From: Lepidonotus clava
Lineage: Eukaryota; Annelida; Polychaeta; Phyllodocida; Polynoidae
Reading direction: 5' to 3'
Assembly (NCBI GenBank): GCA_936440205.1
Contig: OW387140.1
Coordinates: 25,851,659-25,915,658, forward strand
DNA: 64,000 nt
Below the pieces are notes generated by a model. That model saw nothing but the letters and a program-made list of their open reading frames with translations. It had not been told where the DNA came from and ran no database searches. The position numbers and the translations under genes are program-made. This document shows, piece by piece, positions 1 through 10,499 of this stretch; position 1 is the stretch's first letter, and every line of letters starts with the position of its first letter.

Positions 1-2735
1 ACATCTTGGAACCTCAGTGGTTGAAATACCGACAAATGGAAAATATGCTTATTCTATTGTTGGCAGGAACAGCATACATGACATTGGGATTTTGTGTTTC
101 ATGATGAGATAGAAATAGATGAGCTGGTTTAAGTAGCCTACAGAAAAGGGTGCCCTGCTATCAGAATGATCATAAGTTGGTAGCTGGCCCGTATCCAGGA
201 GGGGTCTGGGACCTGTTGGTCGAGTGGGTGGGGTCAGGAGATGACTGACCTGTAAGTGTAAGACATGGTATCCGTTTCTACCCCCACCCCGTATCCCTCC
301 TCACTCCCCCCTTTAGACCACTCCCCACCTCCCCTCCCCCTCCTGGCTCCAACCCCCCTGACCAGAGCCACTGACCCTGGCCAGAGATCGATGGATTGAG
401 CGGCGGGCACTAACCGTAAAAACCCTCAACTCTACCACTCTCGTCAGGTCTAACACCAACCAGCCTTTCTTCCTCAGTCCCCCTTTACCCCCTGTCACTG
501 CCAACTTGTCTTCATGTGGACAGGAGAATATATACAAGGAAAATTAATTCAATTACCCGAGTCTTTGTCTCTGGTGCTATCTAAATTAGTCATATATGTT
601 GTAAAATAGTGTAGATACAATAATAAACTTGCGGTAATTACCTGCATTAGACCCAAGTTTTTCGCCAACTCTAATTCAATTCTATAAAATCCAAACACCT
701 ACAGCCTGAAATGGTATCATTCTAATTTCCCATCGACGTTCTACATGTTGCATGGATGGTGTAGGAACGGCAGACCCGATTTCTATTTACACACAGAAAT
801 AATCACATAAAGGCAGTACTATAGCGAGAAAGCAATATGCCCGCACACCCAATGGGGTTGGTACGGCCGGGGGGAGGGAGGGGGTACTCGGCGACAGAGG
901 GCCTCGTGCATGGGGAACCTCTTTGATGTCAGCTGAGTCATAAGAAAACATAAAACATTAATGCTCCTTAAAGGAATGTCTTAGATCCACTCCGCCTGTA
1001 GTCACATGACTTTAAAAGGGTCACGTGATACGCAGTTGGATGACGTCACCGAAGGGAAGGTCAAACATGCAAAGAAAACATTTGGTATACACGAGCACGA
1101 TATTGGAGGGCGATTAGAAATGTGGAGTTATAAGGGTGGGACGGGGGTTTAGTGTAGGATGATGAGATTTCTGAATGGTTTCCTCATGACATGATAGCGT
1201 GCTTTGATAAAGAAGCCAGGCCGGAGTAGGATAACACGGGGGATTTCAAAACATCATTATATTAATTTATAAGAAATGAATCATAGGTAAGCATAATACG
1301 ATTGCAGTGGTGGAATGAACAGTGACATAACTATTTTTTAAATGTGTCTAATGGCTTCAGAACACCTCATTGTATAAAACTAATAGTGTAGTGAGTTTTG
1401 TCAAATGGAGGAACGTGTGGGGGAGGAATTGAAACTATTGTATTGTAGTAAAGACCAATGGGTGTTTTTAAGGGCAATCAGCAAATGTACAAACGTGCCT
1501 CAACTGCAATCACGGCGCCCCACCATTGGCCGGCCACCGATGCTATTTGCCGACCGGCATCCATTCCCCCATTCATTCCCATCGACAAGGAGAAATATCT
1601 CTACTATTTCTTCTTGTTTGCTCTTTTTTTTCCGAAGCCATCTTTTTGGAACTGGTTGGCTGTCGGAGGGCCTATAAATTCTGAGCTCTAACAATAGGAG
1701 CAGCTGTCGCCGCCAATTTATTGTTGATCTGCATTGTTCCCGCCCGGCGGCAGTAATTTATATCAATATGGCCACCATGCTCCTCGTCAAAATAACACAA
1801 CAAGGCAGAGGACAAGGGAAAGCCTCCTCGTTTTTCTCCGTGTCACTGGATCTTTATTCCATCTACGGCTGACGGTATTGAGGCATTTTAATTATTCAGG
1901 GCTGTTTTACCTGCCAGAGTCGGATTCGTGTAAGGGGAGCACGCTATATGTGTGTTGACTCTTACAGTACAAGATCGAGTTTCATTGTAGAATATTTTAG
2001 ATTTCACAGAGAAGTACATTAGTGGCCTTTTATAGTCAAAAACAATTCCTTGAAAACCTTATCGATATTGATTTGCGCCCTTCACTGTTGATAGATGAAA
2101 GGTGGGCGTGCATTAACGATGTCTTGTTGTACAAAGGTATCTGTATCAGGCTTATGGTGATGTATTGATCGTTGGTTACGTACAGTATTAAGGCATATCA
2201 CTGGTACTTAATTCTACCCAAGAAGATGTAATCCATCACTGTCTTTAAGCACTATTGTTAGTTGTTATATGTAATTCTCTAAGAACAATGATTAATGTTA
2301 AAATGGAAAGGTAGACCCGCATCACTGTGTTAAGAATGTTGAAAGCACCAAAAATGATATGCATCTTATCACAGATAAAACAAAACCGTGGCCATACATG
2401 CAGGATGATATGAAGAACAAAAAGTCCACACTATCTATCATGATTGAAATGTTGCGTTTCATGGTTTCGTTTACGGGCATGTTGTGTCATTGATAGATGT
2501 AAACTAGTGAACACTTAAAACGTCAGCAATAACTTACGTCTCTTTTTAGCTTGATTTGAATAATTTGGGTTGCCTATGAATAACGTTTACATTGTGTGGA
2601 AGAAGAATTTAAAGATCGGGAATAGTTTCAGTGTGGGTATCAGACGGCATCTTTCATTGCTCACCTCTTCATAAAAGGTCTCCGTGCGTATAGTGTTTAA
2701 TAGGCAAAGGCCTTTACCTGTGAGAGTTGGCTCTC
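1..2735. other. Noncoding stretch, no gene recognised
   Basis: No exon with recognisable protein similarity was seen on either strand; the open frames are short and unlike known domains. It contains a pyrimidine-rich tract at about 283-355, a bHLH-ZIP/CRE site cluster at 1002-1048, and a complex GC/AT mosaic at about 1490-1900 with three SOX-type sites at 1690-1738. The mixed composition without simple repeats resembles a regulatory element, which is an inference only. Confidence 0.6.
1002..1048. promoter_or_regulatory. E-box/CRE cluster (MiT/USF-like plus CREB-like sites)
   Basis: Three symmetric sites lie in 47 bp: TCACATGA (1002-1009), TCACGTGA (1021-1028) and a perfect CRE TGACGTCA (1041-1048). 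Start-to-start spacings are 19 and 20 bp, close to two helical turns each. TCACGTGA is the preferred core of MiT/TFE and USF bHLH-ZIP proteins and TGACGTCA that of CREB/ATF. Occupancy is inferred, not shown. Confidence 0.4.
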
Positions 2736-3090
2736 CTGCTGTGGTAGGCTGCTGGCGTGTTAAACGGCCTCACCAGTCGGCTCCCAGACCCCACCTGTGG
2801 ACCCGCCTCCAGTGTCCACCCTGGAGGTCACCAACCCGCCCCTATTAGCATCTCCGCCCCTGCGACACCCCTGCCCCGCCCTGGAGCATTGGTCAGATCG
2901 GACCTGATGGATCCGCCCAGTAGGACGTCGCCCGGCGGACGGGCGATCAGCGGCCAGCTGACGCTGACGTCATGTCGCCGACGCTGGTCGGGGAAGCAGC
3001 CACTTGCTGCGCACCAACAGGAAGTACTTTGTACTCGTTCCGGCGCTGATAGCATGACGTCTGGGGACGGCGCTGGGGCGTGTTAGGGGG
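2736..3090. other. CpG-rich island without a recognised gene
   Basis: The stretch is much richer in G+C and in CpG dinucleotides than its flanks. It contains a CRE (TGACGTCA, 2965-2972) and one of three window copies of ACGCTGGTCGGG (2981-2992). A 109-codon frame at 2757-3086 has no recognisable domain and a matching open frame on the other strand, as high-GC DNA often gives. It could be an unannotated promoter or enhancer. Confidence 0.45.
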
Positions 3091-6000
3091 TGTGGTTACA
3101 GTGTTGTGTGACGGATACAGTACTTAGAACCCGTCGCCCTCCTATATTTGGACACCTCATGTGGCTGGCCTTGGACCGGCCTTCCGGGTCGGGCCCTTTA
3201 AGAGTATTTCTACCGCAGTCCCCCAAGAGATTCCACACAACAACAAATCTGTTTAATGAAGTGGTCCTTACGGTGTTAGAGTACCGCTCCCCTTATGGGG
3301 TCAAAGACACCTTTTTCGTTTTGACTAGAATCGCAACATGCAAACACTCGAGTATTAATTGATGTAGGACTTAATATGAAAAGTACGATACAATCATGGA
3401 TTTATCTTGGTTTTGCTAAGGGAGTGAGTTAATGCCTATTTTAGACCAGTATATTATCATCCCCACAATAAACAAACAATTCTGTGATTTATTTATTCTC
3501 TTGGTTCCAGTGGTCAGTATTTTGGTGTAGATATAACAGGAGATAACAGCAGTGTAATTTTTTATTTTCACTTACGATGCCAACTTGTCCTAAACAAATC
3601 ATATGTGCAAACTTATGCACCAACTTTATATAGAATGTTAATAACACAGTATTTGTTTTATTTTTGTATCGCGGTCATCAGTGGTTATGTAAAAGTGCAT
3701 TCTTTATAGCCCTAGTGGTCCCATTAATACTGAGTGCTGCCGCCGTCACGGTGCTGGCATTCGTGATGTGTTTTTACTGATTCGCTCAACAACAACGATA
3801 CACATGTTTTCAAGAAACTGGCGTGGCAGAGTGACATTAAGAACATTACACGGAATCCTCCGTTAAGGTCAATGACAAGCCGAGTTGTTGTCGTCGCGAC
3901 CAACAGGGAACAATTCCTTAGTTAATGACCTGTGTTTTTCAGGCCGTTCACGTGGCATTTGGCGACCTACTTTGAAAAGTGTCGGGTGATCCTGATTGAC
4001 CTCATTTAAAAGCGCTCAGTCTGAAAGACTATCAAATGACAATTATCAATGATATTCTATCTGTCCATCCTGTTTTGCAAAGGACATAACCATTTTTTAC
4101 CTGATTAACTCTTTTCGATGTAAGTGTTTTTTTCGTCAATTCTATCCCTTTCCCTACCCTATATAACTGATTGAAAGCAAAAGCTAAATCTATTAATAAT
4201 ATTTCATATTCTGAAGCTTAACGGCATTTACAGTGGTGACCTTTAGGGAAGCCAAAATTACTGTAATCTTTGGAGTGTTTGCGTATCGGAGCTTTCAGCG
4301 GGCAGGATAATAGGTGTGCCGTGATCAGGAGAAATACGCCAAAGGTCACTCACATTTGGGTTTATAGATGCCTGTATTTCACTTCATAGGGGCACCAGAC
4401 TGCTATCACACTCTCAACAACCTTAAGTACGAAGTAGACATTTTAGAATAAATGTAACAAATTAGCATCGTGATATCAATCCGCAAGCTGAGAGGTTTTA
4501 TGAGCAGGTACTGACAACACAGATTATGAAACTGTTATTTACCTTTTGGCAAACAGTTGCCGGGTAAATACTGTAAAGTACACCTCAATGGGTGTGAAAA
4601 ACAATACCACATCTGGACACTTTGGTTACACTAGATCTGTAGCGATAGTGGCTTATCAGTCAAACAATCACTCATATCAGATGCATTCAGAAAACGTGCA
4701 ATATAAAAGTCGGAACAATTAAACACATAAATTACATATAACACCCATGAGGCCTATATTGAGAGGCATCCTGAAGCGATCCTTAAAATACACACAATCT
4801 ACTGAATGAAAAAAATTCAAATGTATGTCTCGTTTCAATACAAGAAAACCATGATGTACAGGTAGGCCTAATTGCCCTCTTATTTCTGCCATTTTCATTA
4901 TACAACACCATGAAATAGTAACATTCTCCATGAAATAACCTAGTTTTCTAAGAATTGCTGTAACGCATTGGAGAAGTACACAGCTTATATAACCTACACA
5001 GAAGCATGCTGTGGTGGAAATCGCCCCCCTTGGATAAAACGTGGAGCAGGTTTGCGGTGGAGACTGTGGGGCTGACCCTGGCTGTCAAGGCCACTCCATC
5101 ACAGCGGCCTCCTCAATCACAGAAATGGGCCCATCCCGCTATGAATGTAACGGCCCCAGCCCCCTCCCCGCACCCACCCCGCCTGTCGCTCTTATTGCTT
5201 TGTAATAAGGCTCCGCGAAGAATCCTTAAAACTTCTCCGCCAGCTCTATTCCACATCCATACAGCTTTGTGAGAGGAGAACGGGAGGGGTATTAAAAACA
5301 TTGGGAATAAAACCCCTCAGTGTGCTTTGTATCAAGATATGGTCAGCTTTTGTAATTTGAAACAGAACCCTTTCTTTTTTTTCTATTTACCTCAGAGTGT
5401 TTTTCTTGAATAACAATTTGAGAAATTCAGCTTGAATCTGATACGTTTGAGCTTTATATCTTTTCTTAATATCCGATGTTGAGACAAATTTAAGAAGGGC
5501 TTCTGTTATTTTTTTCTCTATTCTGGCAGAGGCAATGATTGACATTGGCATTATTTCTGCGGCCCGGCTGTTTATTTTGCTGTCTTGCCGCCCGTGCCAG
5601 GCCCGTGCCGGCCGACTGTTCAATTGTTTTGCATGTATCAGGCTGACAGTGCTGTCATGTTGGAGTTGGCCGGCACGAATTTAATACCAATGCATCACGC
5701 GGCTGTCAGCCAGGGCTTTTAGCCGCCGCCATCTTGCTTTTATGAAGGCCCTTATTCATCACTCTAATGGTTATTGAAATACGTCATATAAGTCAGCCCT
5801 GGGAGGAGAGGGAGAAAAAACTCCTGCCCCTTATCCCGGCTCACCTTGCCAGATGTGGAATGCTCATAATTATTGATAAAAGATGACGGATGATTTCCAT
5901 GACATCGTTTAGGAGACCTGCTCGGCTCGAGTTGCTCAGCAGTGGTTTGTTTTCTACAATCTATCTGCTCACCTGACCTGGGTCCATGAACATATTAAAA

Positions 6001-7445
6001 TAGGTATACCTAACTTAGTAAGATTAAGATTCGTGCTTAATGCTGGACAGTAGGGACCTAACCTGTAACCTAAGTCGGAAACACGGAGTGTTGCGGCGAC
6101 CAACATGTATTGATTTGGCCTGGTTTTCTGCATCCACTTGGTTGGGGCGGTGAAGGGCGGCTATTTCATCTAGGGCTGCAGTGTATACCTCTTAAGTGTA
6201 TGGCCGTTTTGAATATACCCACCAAAGTCACCGAATATTAATCAGAGTTTGTGAAATTCAAGGTATTGAAACTATGCAAAAACAAAATGTAATTACAGTA
6301 GTCCACGTCATACGATTAGGGCCTATAGCACCCCGTATGAGTTTCTCGCCTAGACACAATGTAAAGCTCCCCAACCACCCTAGATGGTGAAAACGTCACG
6401 GTTTTGTTCCTTTACAGCTGCATACTAATTGATATAATAAACATGTAGATGTTATGTATACTTGGCTGGTGTGGGTCATTGTAAACACATCGGTAGGACG
6501 GTACTTGCTCTGCTTCATCCATCAGGCGATTACACCACGTGTGTATGCATGAGTCGGCCGTACATAACTCGCCACTTTACGTCCTCGGCCGACAGTTTAA
6601 TTGGGTGGAAAGCTTTTAGCCGGCCCCACCATGTACCTTCGGATGACCCCATTTACCACGGCCTGCAAAAAGAAGACAAAAGGTAAAAAAAAAAGATATG
6701 ATGATATTAAAACATGCAGATATTGTAGTGAACTTGAAATTGTCTGTAACTCTGTTGTACAATTAAGTGCTGCATCAAGGGAAAGGAACTCTGCTTATAG
6801 GTGTCTTGTTCTTATTGAGCGCCTTTTCTTTGTTGTTTTATGTTCTTTGGCTCTTGTATTGTATTTGTTATAAGATTGACAGGTGTTAGATTTGCACTGT
6901 GGGTAGAAGACGTGTTGATTTATGTTATCCAACCAATACTTCTAAATTTTCCCGATAATCTATCAATAATCGCCTTATAACCGGGACCTTTATGACCAAG
7001 GAAATTGATAATTCAATTACCAAGACTTTTGCATAATATGAGAGAAACGGTACGATAGTGTTTTCAATGTAATCATTGTGATAACTGAAAGGGGATATCA
7101 TAGCAACTGATGGAAAGATGCTGACCAGAGGCAACAATTGTGTCAATGGCTCAATATGGATCGACTTTGCACCTGTGGCCGGGGCTAAGTAATCTATCAA
7201 CACCTGCCGTTATGGCATAGCCAGGATTTACAGCCATGTTAAACACACAGCCAACGGCCCCAATCATGGAACCAAGGACCAGTGCTTTCTGAACTGAATC
7301 ATATTGGCAGATGATATAAGTTGATCCGTTCCTAACGTGTGCTGCTCGTGACTTGTTATCAATTTCAAGTTAGGTTGTAAAAACCGTAATAAGTTACCAG
7401 CAGAGAAAAGGTATTTAAGAACAATGAAAAGTCCCTGCTTCTATC
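3091..7445. other. Noncoding stretch
   Basis: No coding exon, RNA gene or mobile element was recognised. Composition is mostly AT-rich. The notable part is about 5400-5810, listed separately as a possible regulatory element. The remainder shows only short unremarkable open frames. Confidence 0.55.
5430..5810. promoter_or_regulatory. Possible regulatory element with TALE and YY1 motifs
   Basis: The segment contains a PBX/MEIS-like TGATTGACA (5536-5544), inverted TGACAG/CTGTCA half-sites two bases apart (5644-5657), another CTGTCA (5703-5708), and a perfect YY1-type GCCGCCATCTTG (5725-5736). A CAATTGTTTTGCAT stretch near 5620-5635 abuts SOX-like and POU-like half-sites. The motif density and lack of simple repeats suggest an enhancer. 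Cross-species conservation would be the real test. Confidence 0.35.
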
Positions 7446-7461
7446 AACTCCACGTGGAGTT
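7446..7461. repeat. 16-bp perfect palindrome centred on an E-box
   Basis: AACTCCACGTGGAGTT reads the same on both strands and is centred on CACGTG. About one 16-bp palindrome is expected by chance in a window this size, so only the E-box core makes it worth noting. Confidence 0.6.
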
Positions 7462-10440
7462 TTAACATTCTTTTATTGACTATTCCATCTTCTTTGTTTC
7501 CAAACACTAGTCTTTCTGGTTCAACTGCTAGGTTTCATCAGATTTCAGTCATTAGGTTGTGCCATATGTGACTATTGATCTTAAACGTGTTTTTGCCCGT
7601 TTTGGTGCTTCCCTGTATGTGCTCAATGGTGGTGTTGGTGTGTCGACACCCAGCTCCCATTGTAGGAGAGCTCATTTCGCCTGTCTCTGTTTGACTCAGG
7701 CCCCAACTGCTCCTCGTCCACAGCTGCTCATCACAGGGCGAGCAGCTCGCCGCTAATAGAAAGGGGCCATGAGCAATTGGTGTTTGAGGCGAGCTGTCAC
7801 CAGCCAACATCAAAGGGCCAATGGTCAACTTTGTGTTTTGTCCGAACTGTGTGGCATTGAGGAGAAAATCAATAGTAGCTTCAACACTTCATAGTGGTGT
7901 GACCCCTGGTCAGCTCCGAGCAACTCGCCTAAAAGAGAAGATACAGATGTCCACATAGACTGACACGGCCTGTCAAACATTTATTTCTCCCGATGGCCGG
8001 ACATTGGTGTCGTTATGTGAATACTGTGTCTACTCTGGGTGACAGTCTCTAGCCCAGAATGTCCGCTTGATTGTTGGGCTGTGTTGTCTGTGTCACAGCT
8101 TTATCCACATCGTTGATAATGTCGGTGAGAGAGAGGCGAATGGATCATCTGCAATCAGACTAAGAAATACTGGGACATTACAATGGTTTCTAAATCAGCC
8201 AATCAGAATCCCCCGAATTTGAAGCGAGTCTCAATAATTTCATTTCTTATTCTGTGAAAAGTAATTCCAGGAAAGCAATATTTATCTTTGTAACGCATAA
8301 CAAGAAAATATTGATGGATCATCCAAAACAAACACCGTGTCGGAACCTGCCTGGGCGATATCCCAAGCCGCAGTAGAGATTCATCTTATTTACAGCCCCT
8401 ATTATGGTCAAATCACGAGTTTGTTATGGTGTTTGTCAGGCCCTCCTGCGGGTCTAATCTCGGCACTGTGTCGTCTTTTTGTGCATTTCGTCGAGTGTCA
8501 TTAGAACTGATCCTCCGCAAATTGACCTAACACTTCAGATGTAAATTGCAACAAATCCACCACATTAGCCGCACCAGAACTGCTTCATCTGGTATCCCCT
8601 CCCTGCCAAGCATCAGTCCCCGCCCTTCCCCTGTCATTATCTTCCATATGCCTCATCCCGTCTAGAATAAGGTTTGGGTTCCTATGTGCAATAAGTGCAA
8701 CAAGGAAGTGAAGTGACTGAATATTAGATTTAGAGACATGGTGACTTGTGCCCTATATGACATTATATTCGGGCCACTATAGTTCCTTTTCTAAATGCTA
8801 CATCAGTTCTTGATAGTTTAAACAGGCCAAATCTCGCAATTAAGTTTCTGCATACTCAGCATAATCAGCAGGATAGTATAGGTTCTGTGCGGTTGTGCTA
8901 GGTAAAAAGATGAGATAGGGAGAGGTCTGTAGAAGGAGGGGGCAGGCTAGAAGGAGGACTAGAAGGGTGAAGGGCACGGCTGTAGAGGTGGGAGGGTGGA
9001 GGAGGGGGACATGGCGATAGTGGCGCTTTATCTGTCTCGAGGGCCGTGATAAATCGGCCCCATTCCATTTGTCAGCCGCATCGATCGGCCGTGCCAATTT
9101 CAGCAGATTGGATTTTCTTATTAATTCACTTTGAATGACGATGTCCAGTGCTGCCCCTGCCCCGTTTTCAGAGGAGTGGGATAGGGATGTGGCTTGCTGG
9201 AGGGTGTTTTGGTATTGAGGGTGAGTATGAGAGAGGACTGTGTGGGGTAGGGTGGGGTGAGGGGGGTGTAGCAGTGGTCAATATACCAACCAATACTTCA
9301 GAGTGTGCGTATTATAGCCGCTTGTGGCCGCCTAAATTAGCCTCCCTCTCGGCCGCTGCATCCCAAAGCCACACTTACCTTCACGCTTGACTGACTCCTC
9401 CAGGGTGCTTATCGGAGATCGTGTTTCGGCAGAAGAGCTCAATTATCGGCAGTCGTCGGAGGGGAGCTGGCTTTTCTTGTCTTGTCCACTTCATACTCAG
9501 CAACACAATTGGATACTCAATGCCAGATAGAACCCAAGGCAACCAACCTACGATTGTCCTTAGCCCACTATAAAACTGATATTATGAATTATGCATAAAC
9601 AGATAAAAGCGGAGGGGAATGAACCCAAACGCATTATTCTGGCAAGTTGTAGGTTTAACAGAGGGCATTATTATGTCCCACGATACTATTAGTGTTGGTG
9701 AATTTGAGCTTTATTTTGAAGGGCTGGCTGAGTAAATTTGCCCTCCGCCGGGGAAGTGTACATATTTTACAGGGCCAAACCAATAGGATTATGTTAGCAA
9801 TGAAGAGCGAGCATAGCGCTTCAAATAAATAGGTCAGAGCGGAGAGGAGACCAAACAAGACTCCGCCTGAGAGCTGTTGACACAGTTCACGGGCCGGGCA
9901 AGCACTAACCACACTCTACAGGCCCGACCCACCTCGTCGGGCAAGTGAAAAGGTCAGATATTCTACCCGAATTCTGACATTATCAGGCGAATCTTCCTTT
10001 ATCACTGTGACCTACCTGTAGATTAGTGACAAGCAGATAGTTAATATAATAAAGCTTCACCCCTAATAGTATATCAAGAACGTAACCAGCGTCAGGTTTT
10101 TTATTTTTCCTTATTTGTTTTGGATAAATTATATTTTTTCAGTATCAAACATCACAGTTGCCTCTGTTTTTCAGTTCAGTAAAAAGGATAAAATGATTTC
10201 CTTTTAGATCTCGATATATTTATCACAATCAAACATCAGTAGGTTCATAGCAGAAAATGCGTATTGCCTGGATTGAAGCATGCATTTATGGATACTTAAG
10301 TGAAATTCAGGATTTACAATTCTTCGTTGCAAAAGTGCACTATGCACAAACTTCAGCTGTGGGCCAAGCCTACTGTAGGTTTGTGTGCATAACAAGGTCA
10401 TCAAATAGTGTAGATGTCCCCTTCTGCTCATGTCCATGAC
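7462..10440. other. Noncoding stretch
   Basis: No exon or element was recognised. It holds a G-rich block with quadruplex potential at 9244-9266 and short unremarkable frames. A C/T-rich strand bias occurs around 8920-9010. Confidence 0.55.
9244..9266 (+). other. G-quadruplex-forming tract
   Basis: Four G-runs (4, 3, 4 and 6 G) are separated by loops of 2, 1 and 3 nt on the + strand, which fits the standard intramolecular quadruplex pattern with short loops. Confidence 0.6.
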
Positions 10441-10450
10441 CTCCTTACGC

Positions 10451-10499
10451 GGGTCAGGGTCAACAAAAGGTCAGGGGTCATGTAAGGGGTCAAGGGTCA
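10451..10499 (+). promoter_or_regulatory. Nuclear-receptor half-site array (DR0 plus two DR1)
   Basis: Six direct RGGTCA half-sites lie in 49 bp: 10451-10456 and 10457-10462 (no spacer), 10468-10473 and 10475-10480 (DR1), and 10487-10492 and 10494-10499 (DR1). DR1 is the element of RXR, HNF4 and COUP-TF type receptors, which are widespread in animals. The array may have grown by duplication of a GGGGTCA-like unit, so function is not assured. Confidence 0.5.
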
